A stretch of 41,022 bases of DNA, taken from the NCBI GenBank assembly GCA_937976325.1, contig CALJSD010000223.1, forward strand, positions 1-41,022. Reading direction: 5' to 3'. A program made the translations under genes and the position numbers. Below are positions 32,075 to 40,963 of this stretch, piece after piece. The DNA is from an uncultured Carnobacterium sp. GTDB lineage: Bacteria > Bacillota > Bacilli > Lactobacillales > Aerococcaceae. A model generated the notes under the pieces. The model did not search any database. It was not told the DNA's origin and worked only from the letters and a program-made list of their open reading frames with translations. Position 1 is the first letter of the stretch; each line of letters begins with the position of its first letter.

Positions 32075-32102
32075 TTGGTGCAATTATAGTGTTTGTGATA
32101 CT
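32075..32102 (+). promoter_or_regulatory. Probable promoter of gmk-rpoZ
   Basis: TTGGTG (32075-32080) and GATACT (32097-32102) are 16 bases apart. The -10 is weak; a nearby TACTAT would fit instead with an 18-base spacer. Confidence 0.4.
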
Positions 32103-32143
32103 ATAGTAGAAAGATGTAAAGAGATTGGAGTTTTCAAACGATT

Positions 32144-32779
32144 ATGGCAAGAAAAGGTTTATTAATCGTTTTATCTGGGCCTTCAGGTGTCGGCAAAGGA
32201 ACAGTACGCGCAGCAATTTTTGCAAAAGACAATCAAGAATTCGTGTACTCAGTATCCGCAACGACCCGTAAGCCAAGACCAGGTGAAGTGGATGGAAAAG
32301 ATTATTTCTTCAAATCAAGAGAAGAATTTGAAGAGATGATTGCGAATAAAAAATTATTAGAATACGCAGAGTACGTAGGGAATTACTATGGAACGCCTTT
32401 AGATTATGTGCAAGAAACATTAGATAAAGGAAAAGATGTATTCTTAGAAATTGAAGTTCAAGGTGCGCTTCAAGTACGTGAAGCTATGCCGGATGGGGTG
32501 TTTATTTTCTTAACACCACCTGATTTACATGAACTAGAATCTCGCATCGTAAACCGTGGAACAGATTCAGACGAAGTAATTAAAAACCGTATGAAGGTTG
32601 CAAGAGAAGAACTTGGTTTGATGAAGTATTATGATTACTCTGTTGTGAATGACAAAGTAGAAAATGCGGTTCGACAAATCGAAGCAATTATTCAAACAGA
32701 ACATTTACGCATCCAAAGAAACTTGGAAAGCATTGAAGAGTTCGAAGATGAATTAGAAGAAATTTTAGAAGAAGAGTAG
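32144..32779 (+). CDS. gmk: Guanylate kinase
   Basis: This 211-residue enzyme phosphorylates GMP to GDP. The P-loop GPSGVGKGT lies near residues 12-20, and the GMP-binding segment reads SVSATTRKPRPGEVDGKDYFF. The length and the LEIEVQGALQVR block are typical. The ribosome site (TTGGAG) is further from the ATG (13 bases) than usual. It starts the series gmk-rpoZ-priA-fmt-rsmB-stp-prkC that is conserved across Firmicutes. Confidence 0.96.
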   Translation: MARKGLLIVLSGPSGVGKGTVRAAIFAKDNQEFVYSVSATTRKPRPGEVDGKDYFFKSREEFEEMIANKKLLEYAEYVGNYYGTPLDYVQETLDKGKDVFLEIEVQGALQVREAMPDGVFIFLTPPDLHELESRIVNRGTDSDEVIKNRMKVAREELGLMKYYDYSVVNDKVENAVRQIEAIIQTEHLRIQRNLESIEEFEDELEEILEEE

Positions 32780-32796
32780 AAAGAGGGAAGACCATT

Positions 32797-33012
32797 ATGA
32801 TGTTATATCCATCAATCGATAAATTGTTGAAAAAAATCGATTCAAAATATTCATTAGTTATTTTATCAAGTAAACGTGCACATGAGTTACACCACCATGA
32901 ACCACCAATGTTAGAACACTACGAATCACATAAAAACGTAGGTCGTGCGTTGGAAGAAGTTGTTGCTGGCGACTTAACAATTCGTGAAGACAGCAAACCT
33001 GAACACGTATAA
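32797..33012 (+). CDS. rpoZ: RNA polymerase omega subunit
   Basis: This 71-residue protein has the conserved MLYPSIDKLLKKIDSKYSLVILSSKRAHEL, where Lys-Arg-Ala contacts the beta' subunit, and NVGRALEEVVAGDL at the C-terminal end. Omega stabilises and assembles RNA polymerase; it acts in the cytoplasm. Two ATG codons are adjacent, and the second may be the true start. It is separated from gmk by 17 bases with AGAGGGAAG upstream, and a terminator follows; so gmk and rpoZ form one unit. Confidence 0.96.
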   Translation: MMLYPSIDKLLKKIDSKYSLVILSSKRAHELHHHEPPMLEHYESHKNVGRALEEVVAGDLTIREDSKPEHV

Positions 33013-33022
33013 TCACATTTAT

Positions 33023-33050
33023 AGTCAAGGGAAACTCCCTTGGCTTTTTT
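33023..33050 (+). terminator. Terminator after rpoZ
   Basis: A 10-bp stem (33023-33032 with 33036-33045, one wobble) with a 3-base loop and six T. Confidence 0.92.
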
Positions 33051-33102
33051 GTTTTCGTAGTTTTGTAGTGTAGAGCAAGCGACAACAAATTAAAGTGCAT
33101 TA

Positions 33103-33111
33103 TGGTATAAT
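33103..33111 (+). promoter_or_regulatory. Extended -10 promoter of priA operon
   Basis: TGG-TATAAT (TATAAT at 33106-33111) precedes priA by about 30 bases. No good -35 is seen. The 11-mer TATGGTATAAT is identical to those before yheA and ecsA. Confidence 0.65.
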
Positions 33112-33141
33112 GAGTAGTAAAACTATTTTGGAGGTGAGAAG

Positions 33142-35547
33142 ATGTATGCAAAAGTAATCGTTGACGTTCCAGTCATTCAAGTGAATCGACCATTTGATTA
33201 TCATGTCCCAGAAAATTTACAAGAGAGTATTGAAGTAGGGATGCGTGTTGCAGTTCCGTTTGGTGGTCGTAGTATTTCTGGATTCGTACTAGCGCTTAGT
33301 GACGAAGTAGATTTTGACGGAGAAGTAAAAGATATTTTGCATTTAATGGATTTAGATCCCGTCTTATCACCAGAGATGATAGAGCTTGGAGCATATTTAT
33401 CGAAGAAGGTTCATGCTTTCCTTATTCAATGTTATCAAACGATGCTTCCAGCAATGTTGAAATCGGATTATGAAAAGCGATTCGTCTTAGTGAATCCGAA
33501 AGACCATGAAGATGTGTTTCGAGAAATTTTCCATTACGGAAACGCATTGCAATACACGGATGACTTGCCGCAAGAACATTTAAAACGATTAATGAAGTTA
33601 AAGAAAGAAGGCGCTGTAGTCATCGAGACGGTTGTTAAAGACCGCGCGAAGGTGAAAACAGAAGACTGGATTCGATTGAATTATGTGATGCAAGAATATG
33701 AGGAGTTTATTCCAACAATCTCTGCTCGTGCCAAGAAGAAAGTAGCACTCTTAAAGACGCTCGCTTCAATGGAAGTGATGGAAATCGAAAAAAGACGTTT
33801 CTTAGAGGATACTGATTTTACAACGGCCGATTTAAAATTCGCAGTCGAACGCAATTGGATTACGATTGTTCAAAAAGAAGTGAACCGTGATCCTTACAAA
33901 GGAAGAGTCTTTAAAAAGAGTGCTCCATTCCAGTTAAATCCTGAACAACAAGTTGCGTTTGACCGAGTGAAAGCCGAATCCATCGATACAGACACGTCAA
34001 AAGTGTACTTGTTAGAAGGTGTAACTGGTTCTGGGAAAACAGAAGTGTACTTACAATGGATTGGGGAAGTGATTGAAAAAGGAAAGAGCGCGATGATGCT
34101 CGTTCCAGAAATTGCATTGACTCCTCAAATGGTCGACCGATTTAAGTCGCGCTTTGGAGACCGAGTAGCGGTGCTTCATAGTGGGCTAAGTGTCGGTGAA
34201 AAATACGATGAATGGCGTAAAATTAAGAATAAAGAAGCAGACATTGTGGTCGGTGCTCGTTCTTCGGTCTTTGCTCCATTAGAAAATATCGGAATTATTA
34301 TTTTAGATGAAGAACACGAAGCAACGTATAAACAAGATGAATCCCCAAGATACCATGCTCGCGATGTAGCGATTTGGCGTGGGGAATATCATCATTGTCC
34401 AGTAGTGTTAGGAAGTGCGACTCCAAGTCTTGAGTCCCGTGCTCGTGCGCAAAAGGGAGTGTATACACTGCTACGATTAACGAAACGTGCACAGGCGCAG
34501 CTGTTGCCTGAAGTTCATTTGATTGATATGAGAACGGAATTCGTTCATCAAAAAGGATCGTTTTCTAAGACATTACTAGATGCGGTCGAAAAACGATTAG
34601 AACGAGGAGAGCAAAGTGTGTTGCTTTTAAACCGACGCGGATATTCTTCTTTTGTACTTTGTCGTGATTGTGGAACGGTATTGGAATGTCCGAATTGCGA
34701 TATTTCATTAACGCTTCATATGGATACAAGAAGTATGAAATGCCACTATTGTGGTCACGAAGAACATATTCCTAATTTCTGTCCGAAATGTCATAGTCGA
34801 CAAATTCGTTATTTTGGAACAGGGACGCAGAAGGTACAAGAAGAATTGCAGGAAGTATTCCCAGACGCTCGCATTGTGCGAATGGACGTGGATACGACAA
34901 GACGAAAAGGGCAACATGAAGCGATTCTGAAACAGTTCGAAAATCAAGAAGCCGATATTTTAATTGGAACTCAGATGATTGCGAAAGGTCTAGATTATCC
35001 AAACGTAACGCTCGTGGGTGTTATTAATGCGGATACGGCGCTGAATATTCCTGATTTTAGAAGTTCGGAAAAAACATTCCAACTATTGACTCAAGTATCA
35101 GGACGTGCAGGGCGTGGGAATAAACCTGGTGAAGTATTTATCCAAACTTATAACCCAACGCATTACGCGATTCAATTAGCACAAGGACATCAGTATGAGC
35201 GATTCTTTGAAACGGAAATGCGGATGCGACATATGGCCAACTATCCACCGTACTTCTTTACAACGATGATTACGTTCTCGAGTGAAGAAGAAGGAGTGGC
35301 GTTGAAGAAAGCCATCGAAGTGCATAAGGCATTGAAGGCGAATGTGTCGCCGAATGCAGTGGTGTTAGGGCCGACTGCTAAATCGATTGCGCGCATGAAT
35401 AATCGTTATTATTTCCAAATTATTGTGAAGTACAAAAACGAACCGCAATTGCAAGAGTTCTTAGAACAATTGGTGATGGAAACACAAGAAGTCGGTTCGA
35501 AGAAATTACTCATGACGATTGATATGGAACCACAACATTTCTTATAG
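33142..35547 (+). CDS. priA: PriA, primosomal helicase
   Basis: This 801-residue replication-restart helicase has an N-terminal DNA-binding domain (about 1-200), then a superfamily 2 helicase core with Walker A GVTGSGKT at about 293, DEEH at 389-392 and the VLGSATPSLES motif III block. A zinc-binding insert follows, with cysteines in CRDCGTVLECPNC and CHYCGHEEH/CPKC (about residues 512-555), and later QVSGRAGRG. PriA recognises stalled forks and loads the replicative helicase. GGAGGTGAG precedes the ATG. fmt follows after 9 bases, so it is the first gene of a five-gene run (priA, fmt, rsmB, stp, prkC). Confidence 0.97.
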   Translation: MYAKVIVDVPVIQVNRPFDYHVPENLQESIEVGMRVAVPFGGRSISGFVLALSDEVDFDGEVKDILHLMDLDPVLSPEMIELGAYLSKKVHAFLIQCYQTMLPAMLKSDYEKRFVLVNPKDHEDVFREIFHYGNALQYTDDLPQEHLKRLMKLKKEGAVVIETVVKDRAKVKTEDWIRLNYVMQEYEEFIPTISARAKKKVALLKTLASMEVMEIEKRRFLEDTDFTTADLKFAVERNWITIVQKEVNRDPYKGRVFKKSAPFQLNPEQQVAFDRVKAESIDTDTSKVYLLEGVTGSGKTEVYLQWIGEVIEKGKSAMMLVPEIALTPQMVDRFKSRFGDRVAVLHSGLSVGEKYDEWRKIKNKEADIVVGARSSVFAPLENIGIIILDEEHEATYKQDESPRYHARDVAIWRGEYHHCPVVLGSATPSLESRARAQKGVYTLLRLTKRAQAQLLPEVHLIDMRTEFVHQKGSFSKTLLDAVEKRLERGEQSVLLLNRRGYSSFVLCRDCGTVLECPNCDISLTLHMDTRSMKCHYCGHEEHIPNFCPKCHSRQIRYFGTGTQKVQEELQEVFPDARIVRMDVDTTRRKGQHEAILKQFENQEADILIGTQMIAKGLDYPNVTLVGVINADTALNIPDFRSSEKTFQLLTQVSGRAGRGNKPGEVFIQTYNPTHYAIQLAQGHQYERFFETEMRMRHMANYPPYFFTTMITFSSEEEGVALKKAIEVHKALKANVSPNAVVLGPTAKSIARMNNRYYFQIIVKYKNEPQLQEFLEQLVMETQEVGSKKLLMTIDMEPQHFL

Positions 35548-35556
35548 AGGTGAAAA

Positions 35557-36513
35557 ATGAAGAAAGTTATTTTTATGGGAACGCCTGAGTTTTCAACAGG
35601 TGTTTTGAAACGATTAATTGAAGATGAAACAGTTGAAGTCATTGCCGTTGTCACACAACCAGACCGTGCAGTTGGACGTAAGAAAATTATTACACCAACT
35701 CCTGTAAAGGTGGTGGCATTGGAGCATGATATTCCTGTTTATCAACCAGAAAAATTAAGTGGGTCGCAGGAATTGGAAGAGTTGATGCAACTAGATGCAG
35801 ATTTAATTGTAACGGCAGCTTATGGTCAATTCTTACCAACGAAGTTTTTAAACTTCCCACGTTTTGGTGCGGTGAACGTTCACGCGTCACTCTTACCAAA
35901 ATATCGTGGTGGAGCACCAATCCATTATGCAATTATGAACGGGGACAAAGAAACTGGCGTAACGATTATGCGAATGGTTGCGAAGATGGATGCGGGTGCG
36001 ATTATTTCACAACGCGCTATTCCAATTACTGGCGAAGACGATGTGGCTAGTATGTTTGAAAAATTAAGCATCATTGGAGCGGATTTACTAATCAAAACAT
36101 TACCAGCGTTATTTGCTGGAACGATTACTGAAGTAGAGCAAGACGAAGCGCTTGTATCGTTCTCTCCAAATATTTCAAGAGAGCAAGAGCAAATTGACTG
36201 GAATAAAACAGCGACTGAAGTAGATTGCTTCGTGCGTGGCTTACGTCCTTGGCCAACTTCATTTACGATTTTAAACGGGAATCGTGTGAAGATGTGGGGA
36301 GTTGCTTTAACAGATAAACAAACTACTAAAGCACCAGGTAGCTTATTTGTAGAAGGCGGACGTCTGTATGTTGCTTGCGGAGGCGGAACTGTTCTTGAGA
36401 TTACACGTCTTCAACCAGCAGGAAAAGCTCAAATGGATGCGAAGGCATTTATGAATGGATTTTCAGAATGGTTGAAAAATGATGCGATTTTTGAGGGGTT
36501 AAACCATGAGTAA
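35557..36513 (+). CDS. fmt: Methionyl-tRNA formyltransferase
   Basis: This 318-residue enzyme formylates Met on initiator tRNA using 10-formyl-tetrahydrofolate. The catalytic domain starts IFMGTPEFSTGVLKRLIE and contains the folate-binding motif NVHASLLPKYRGGAPIHYAI with its Asn and His, and a downstream Asp in MVAKMDAGAI. A C-terminal OB-like domain binds the tRNA. The start has GAGGTGAAA upstream, 9 bases after priA. Its last 8 bases overlap rsmB, so the two are translationally coupled. Confidence 0.97.
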   Translation: MKKVIFMGTPEFSTGVLKRLIEDETVEVIAVVTQPDRAVGRKKIITPTPVKVVALEHDIPVYQPEKLSGSQELEELMQLDADLIVTAAYGQFLPTKFLNFPRFGAVNVHASLLPKYRGGAPIHYAIMNGDKETGVTIMRMVAKMDAGAIISQRAIPITGEDDVASMFEKLSIIGADLLIKTLPALFAGTITEVEQDEALVSFSPNISREQEQIDWNKTATEVDCFVRGLRPWPTSFTILNGNRVKMWGVALTDKQTTKAPGSLFVEGGRLYVACGGGTVLEITRLQPAGKAQMDAKAFMNGFSEWLKNDAIFEGLNHE

Positions 36514-37828
36514 TGTACGTGACATTTGCGTAGAATTATTAACGAATGTAGAAAAGAATCAAGCATACTCGACAGTTGCATTTCAAAATGTGTTACAAAA
36601 ACATAAATTGGATGCAAGAGATAGAGGACTATTAACGGAATTATTCTACGGAACGATTCAGCGTAAATTGACATTAGATTTTTATTTAAAACCATTTATC
36701 GAGAAACAAAAGAAAATGGAATTATGGGTGCTAAGTCTCCTACGAATGACTGTATACCAAATGGCGTTTTTAGATCGAGTGCCTGATCACGCAGCTATTT
36801 TTGAAGCCGTTCAAATTGCGAAGAAACGTGGCCATCAAGGCATTGCGAAATTCGTCAATGGTGTTCTCAGGAATGTTCAACGTGCCGGGTTCGATGGAGT
36901 CTCTTCTATTAAAGATGAACGTGAACGTTTGAGTGTCGAATATAGTATGCCACGCTGGATTGTAGATTTATTATTTGAACAATACGTGGAAGAGGCTAGA
37001 GAGATTTTTCCAAGTTTAAATATTGCTCCTCACTTAAGTGCGCGTATTCAAGACCCAGAGATGTCGATTGAAGAAGCAAAAACTCTTCTTCAAGAAGAAG
37101 GTGTGACAGTTCAAGAAAGCAAGTTGTCTCCTCGAGCAGTGATTGTTGAAGAAGGAGATTTACTAGGGTCGAAAGCATTCAAAGATGGAATGGTTACCGT
37201 TCAAGATGAGTCTTCTTCATTAGTGGCTCAAGTAGGGGACTTACAACCTGGAGATAAAGTGCTCGATACTTGTGCAGCGCCTGGAGGAAAAACCACTCAT
37301 TTTGCAAGTTACTTAGTGTCTAAAGAGGGTGGACTTGTAGAAGCCTTGGATTTACACGAAAATAAATTACGTAAAATCCATCAAAACGCAAAACGTTTAG
37401 GAGTAGAAGACAGAATTCATACTCATGCTCTTGATGCTAGAAAAGCGGGAGAGCTCTTCAAAGATGAAAGCTTTGACGCAGTATTTGTAGATGCACCCTG
37501 CTCTGGATTGGGCTTGATGCGTCGTAAACCAGATATAAAATACAAAAAAAATAGTGAAGATTTAACGAAATTAACAAAAATACAGTTGGAAATTTTGTCT
37601 GCAATTGCTACAATGGTAAAGAAAGGTGGAAAACTCATCTATTCAACTTGTACAATTAACAAGGGTGAAAATGAAGAAGTAGTCCATAACTTTTTACGAG
37701 AACATCCGGAATTCGAAGTACAACCAATCGAAGAGTTTGGTTGCACGAAGGAAAATCCGATGCTTACGATTTTACCGCATGAATATCATACAGATGGATT
37801 TTTCATCGCGAGAATGGTAAGGAAATAA
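36506..37828 (+). CDS. rsmB: RsmB, 16S rRNA (cytosine-C5-)-methyltransferase
   Basis: This 440-residue enzyme methylates C967 of 16S rRNA (E. coli numbering). A NusB-like helical N-terminal domain (about 1-150) is followed by a SAM methyltransferase domain. Within it are VLDTCAAPGGKTTHFAS (SAM binding), VDAPCSGLGLMRRKPDIKY and STCTINKGENEEVVHNFL, with the two cysteines typical of m5C methyltransferases. The gene overlaps fmt by 8 bases. The spacing to the phosphatase gene is 21 bases. Confidence 0.95.
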   Translation: MSNVRDICVELLTNVEKNQAYSTVAFQNVLQKHKLDARDRGLLTELFYGTIQRKLTLDFYLKPFIEKQKKMELWVLSLLRMTVYQMAFLDRVPDHAAIFEAVQIAKKRGHQGIAKFVNGVLRNVQRAGFDGVSSIKDERERLSVEYSMPRWIVDLLFEQYVEEAREIFPSLNIAPHLSARIQDPEMSIEEAKTLLQEEGVTVQESKLSPRAVIVEEGDLLGSKAFKDGMVTVQDESSSLVAQVGDLQPGDKVLDTCAAPGGKTTHFASYLVSKEGGLVEALDLHENKLRKIHQNAKRLGVEDRIHTHALDARKAGELFKDESFDAVFVDAPCSGLGLMRRKPDIKYKKNSEDLTKLTKIQLEILSAIATMVKKGGKLIYSTCTINKGENEEVVHNFLREHPEFEVQPIEEFGCTKENPMLTILPHEYHTDGFFIARMVRK

Positions 37829-37849
37829 ATTCGCAACAGGAGGAAAAAT

Positions 37850-38599
37850 ATGGAGATAGCCATCAAAAGTGACGTCGGACAAAAACGCACTTTAAATGAA
37901 GATGCTGCCGGATATTTTTTGAATACTCAAAACGTGCCGATGATTGTTGTGTGTGACGGAATCGGCGGGCATAATGCTGGGGATGTAGCGAGTGCTATGG
38001 CATTATCGCATTTGGGAAAACGTTGGGAAGAAGAAAGTATTACGGATACAGAAGCCGCTTATCAATGGCTCGTTAAAAATATTCAGGCCGAAAATGATCG
38101 TATTTTCCAAAAAGCGAATCAGTATCGTGAGCTAGATGGAATGGGAACAACAATTGTCGTAGCAGTTGTTATCGGTTCTGAATTATTAATTGCAAACGTC
38201 GGTGATAGCCGTGCTTATTTGTATCGCAATTATCAAATGAAACAATTAACAGAAGACCATACACTCGTACATGAACTGTTAAAATCTGGAGAAATCTCAG
38301 AGGAGGAAGCCAAAAGTCACCCTCAACGGAATATTGTAACGCAGTCTTTAGGGATTACGCTCAATGTCCAGATTGATTTTGTAAGAGTGAGTCTAAAAAA
38401 TGGGGACACGATTTTCCTTTGTTCAGATGGATTATCGAATATGGTTGAAGATCAATATATTAAAGAAATTCTAGGGAATTATTCAGATGTAACAACGCAA
38501 GCAAATAAAGCGGTCGATGCTGCAAATGAAGCGGGCGGTCGCGATAACATTACAGTTGCGATTGCAAAATATACTGCCAGGGAGGAGGTAGAAGAATGA
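37850..38599 (+). CDS. stp: PP2C-type Ser/Thr phosphatase
   Basis: This 249-residue Mn/Mg-dependent PP2C phosphatase has the family motifs in order: NEDAAGYF, VVCDGIGGHNAGDVAS, DGMGTTIVVAVV, NVGDSRAYLY, FLCSDGLSNMV and GGRDNITVAI. Metal-binding aspartates are all present. In Firmicutes this enzyme (Stp/PrpC) reverses the phosphorylation made by the neighbouring PASTA kinase. AGGAGG lies 7 bases before the ATG. The stop overlaps the kinase start as ATGA, so both are made in fixed ratio. Confidence 0.95.
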   Translation: MEIAIKSDVGQKRTLNEDAAGYFLNTQNVPMIVVCDGIGGHNAGDVASAMALSHLGKRWEEESITDTEAAYQWLVKNIQAENDRIFQKANQYRELDGMGTTIVVAVVIGSELLIANVGDSRAYLYRNYQMKQLTEDHTLVHELLKSGEISEEEAKSHPQRNIVTQSLGITLNVQIDFVRVSLKNGDTIFLCSDGLSNMVEDQYIKEILGNYSDVTTQANKAVDAANEAGGRDNITVAIAKYTAREEVEE

Positions 38600-40566
38600 T
38601 TGCACCAGGAAAAACAGTTGGTGGTCGCTATAAGATCAAGTCTCATATTGGGACGGGTGGAATGGCCACTGTATATTTAGCACAAGATTTAATTCTAGAA
38701 AGACCCGTGGCAGTAAAAGTGTTGCGCTTAGACTTCCATACAAATGAAGCTGCGATGAGACGTTTCCAACGAGAAGCGCAATCAGCAACACAATTGGTCC
38801 ATCCAAATATAGTAAGTGTATATGATGTTGGAGAAGAAGACGGAACGAATTACATTGTAATGGAATACGTCGAAGGGACGGATTTGAAAGAGTACATTCG
38901 CGAGAGAGGGCCTCTTCCACCACGCGAAGCTGTTCGTATTATGACACAAATCGTTTCTGCTATTGAGCTTGCTCACCAAAATCGAATCATTCACCGTGAT
39001 ATTAAACCGCAAAACATCTTAATTGATAGAGAAGGTAATGTGAAGATTACAGACTTTGGGATTGCGATTGCACTTTCAGAAACGTCTTTAACACAAACAA
39101 ATACTTTGCTTGGTTCTGTTCATTATTTATCTCCTGAACAGGCAAGAGGTGGAATGGCAACAATCCGCAGTGATATATATGCACTCGGTATCGTATTGTA
39201 TGAGTTATTAGTCGGTGAAGTTCCTTTTGAAGGAGAATCGGCAGTTTCAATTGCGTTGAAACATTTCCAAGAGCCGCTTCCTCGAATTTCACAGATGTTA
39301 CCAACAGTACCACAAAGTTTAGAGAATGTGGTCTTAAAGGCGACGGCGAAAGAACCTCTTGATCGTTATGGTAGTTGTGGAGAAATGTTGGAAGATTTAC
39401 AAACATGCTTAAATCCAGAACGTTTACATGAACCAATGTTTAAGCCAACTGCTTTTAGTCAGGAAACAAAGGTATTACAACCAATTGCGACGGGGCAAAT
39501 CCCTCGTAAGATACCAGCAACAAGTAAGGAAGTTCCTGAAATTCAATTTGACGAAGAAAAGAAAGCTGTTCAAGAGGAACCAAAAAAGAAGAAGAAAAAG
39601 AAATGGCCATGGATCTTATTGTTACTATTTATCATAGTTAGTGCAGGAGCTATCTATGCATTTATTCAAACTTCTCCAAAAGACGTAAAAGTTCCAGATG
39701 TAACGAACCTTACTGAAGCAGATGCCAAAGTAAAACTAGCGGATGCGAACCTTGAAGTGTCAGATGTACAGCAAGTGAAGTCTGATACGGTTGAAGCAGG
39801 AAAAGTCGTAGAGACGAACCCTAAAGCAGGAAGTTCTGTAAAAGAAAAATCTAAAGTTGTATTAAAAGTAAGTGCTGGTAAAGATACCGTTACTGTAGGT
39901 GACTATACAGGTAAGACTTTCGATGAAGCAAAAGCAGCCTTGCAAAAACTAGGAATCGCAGTAGAGAAGAAAGAAAGTTATTCAGATACAGTAGAGTCTG
40001 GTAAGGTAATGGAACAAAGTGTTGCTAAAGGTGAAAAAGTAGTCGCCAAAGATACAAAAATGGTTTTAACCGTATCTAAAGGAAAAGAACCTGTAACATT
40101 AATTAACTTAAAAGGTTATTCACGTTCAGGCGTTGAAGACTACGCGAAAGAACATGGCTTGAAGTTACAAATTTCTGAAGAAAATAGTAATGAAACAGCA
40201 GATACTGTTATTAAACAATCACCAGCAGAAGGAACTGCTCTTAAAAAAGGTGATACTTTAACAGTTGTCATCTCAAAAGGAAAAGGAGAACGAGTAGTAT
40301 CTCGCCAATTCACGATTCCTTATGAAGCGAAAAAGACAAATGGCAATAACGGTAACTCAGCTTCCAACGCCCAAGAAGCAAAACAAAATACAGTTGAAAT
40401 CTTTATTCAAGATGCAAACAACAATATTAATACTGCGTATCGTACCTTCAAGATTTCTGAGAACACAAGTGTAACAATCGACTTTACATTTAATAATCAA
40501 GTTCAAAGTGGTAAATACATCATTAAAAGAGATGGTGTAGCAATCGATACAGGGGTCGTACAGTAG
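38596..40566 (+). CDS. prkC: PASTA-domain Ser/Thr protein kinase (PrkC/StkP/Stk1)
   Basis: This 656-residue membrane kinase has a cytoplasmic kinase domain (about 1-270; GTGGMATVYLA, VAVKVLRL, HRDIKPQNILID at about 133, DFGIA). A lysine-rich linker and one membrane helix follow (about 336-357, WPWILLLLFIIVSAGAIYAF). Outside the cell are three PASTA domains (about 362-429, 430-497, 498-564) and a further C-terminal domain of ~90 residues (VTIDFTFNNQVQSGKYII). PASTA kinases bind peptidoglycan fragments and regulate division and cell wall synthesis. The extra end domain resembles the terminal module of some Bacillus and Staphylococcus homologues; its role is uncertain. rsgA and rpe, which often follow prkC, are absent here. 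Confidence 0.95.
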   Translation: MIAPGKTVGGRYKIKSHIGTGGMATVYLAQDLILERPVAVKVLRLDFHTNEAAMRRFQREAQSATQLVHPNIVSVYDVGEEDGTNYIVMEYVEGTDLKEYIRERGPLPPREAVRIMTQIVSAIELAHQNRIIHRDIKPQNILIDREGNVKITDFGIAIALSETSLTQTNTLLGSVHYLSPEQARGGMATIRSDIYALGIVLYELLVGEVPFEGESAVSIALKHFQEPLPRISQMLPTVPQSLENVVLKATAKEPLDRYGSCGEMLEDLQTCLNPERLHEPMFKPTAFSQETKVLQPIATGQIPRKIPATSKEVPEIQFDEEKKAVQEEPKKKKKKKWPWILLLLFIIVSAGAIYAFIQTSPKDVKVPDVTNLTEADAKVKLADANLEVSDVQQVKSDTVEAGKVVETNPKAGSSVKEKSKVVLKVSAGKDTVTVGDYTGKTFDEAKAALQKLGIAVEKKESYSDTVESGKVMEQSVAKGEKVVAKDTKMVLTVSKGKEPVTLINLKGYSRSGVEDYAKEHGLKLQISEENSNETADTVIKQSPAEGTALKKGDTLTVVISKGKGERVVSRQFTIPYEAKKTNGNNGNSASNAQEAKQNTVEIFIQDANNNINTAYRTFKISENTSVTIDFTFNNQVQSGKYIIKRDGVAIDTGVVQ

Positions 40567-40576
40567 AGTATATATG

Positions 40577-40610
40577 AGAGTCTAGGTTCTAGTAACCTAG
40601 GCTCTTTTTT
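40577..40610 (+). terminator. Terminator after prkC
   Basis: A 12-bp stem (40577-40588 with 40594-40605, one wobble) with a 5-base loop and a run of six T. Confidence 0.94.
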
Positions 40611-40701
40611 GAATTTTTATAGAATAATAAAATAACTAAAATTTTCTTAGTCATTTCAGTTGAAATTGGTAATCAGTTATGATAAATTAATATCACTGTT
40701 G

Positions 40702-40715
40702 AGCGAACGTTCGCT
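40702..40715. repeat. 14-bp GC-rich palindrome upstream of the rRNA promoter
   Basis: AGCGAACGTTCGCT is a perfect palindrome in otherwise AT-rich DNA, 46 bases upstream of the rrn -35. The rest of 40611-40761 is AT-rich spacer with no gene. Confidence 0.5.
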
Positions 40716-40761
40716 TATAAAACAGTTTCAAAAAAACTTTGAAAAAGTTACATGAAATCTG

Positions 40762-40790
40762 TTGACAGTGAAAATGTCCTGTGATAGGAT
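40762..40790 (+). promoter_or_regulatory. rRNA operon promoter
   Basis: TTGACA (40762-40767), a perfect -35, is 17 bases from TAGGAT (40785-40790). AT-rich upstream DNA could serve as an UP element. Confidence 0.8.
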
Positions 40791-40796
40791 ATAGAA

Positions 40797-40963
40797 GTTG
40801 TTGCAAAACAACGATTGACCTTTGAAAACTGAACAAAGAAGACGAACCAAATGTGTAGGGACTTCATTTAATGAATGAAGAAACAACAATTTCTTATCTC
40901 TTAAAGAGATACAATAAGTCAGTAATTAAAATGAGCTTTTCAAAGCTCATGAAAATTCAAATT
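40797..40963 (+). promoter_or_regulatory. rRNA leader with boxA-like and processing hairpins
   Basis: GTTGTT-GCAA-AACAAC (40797-40812) is a small hairpin. CCTTTGAAAACTGAACAAA (from 40819) is the common Firmicutes pre-16S leader motif with a boxA-like core that supports antitermination. Further hairpins are CTTCATT/AATGAAG (40862-40880), ATCTCTT/AGAGAT-type (about 40896-40911) and ATGAGCTTT/AAAGCTCAT (40931-40950). They probably fold with the 3' flank of 16S to allow RNase processing. Confidence 0.7.

Noticed and set aside
39047..39436. 129-codon minus-strand frame opposite the kinase gene
   Set aside because: Antisense shadow of the catalytic domain; no start signal and no recognisable fold.
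40702..40715. SOS (LexA/DinR) box in the rrn upstream region
   Set aside because: The Bacillus box is CGAAC-N4-GTTCG; here the half-sites join with no spacer, so it does not fit.
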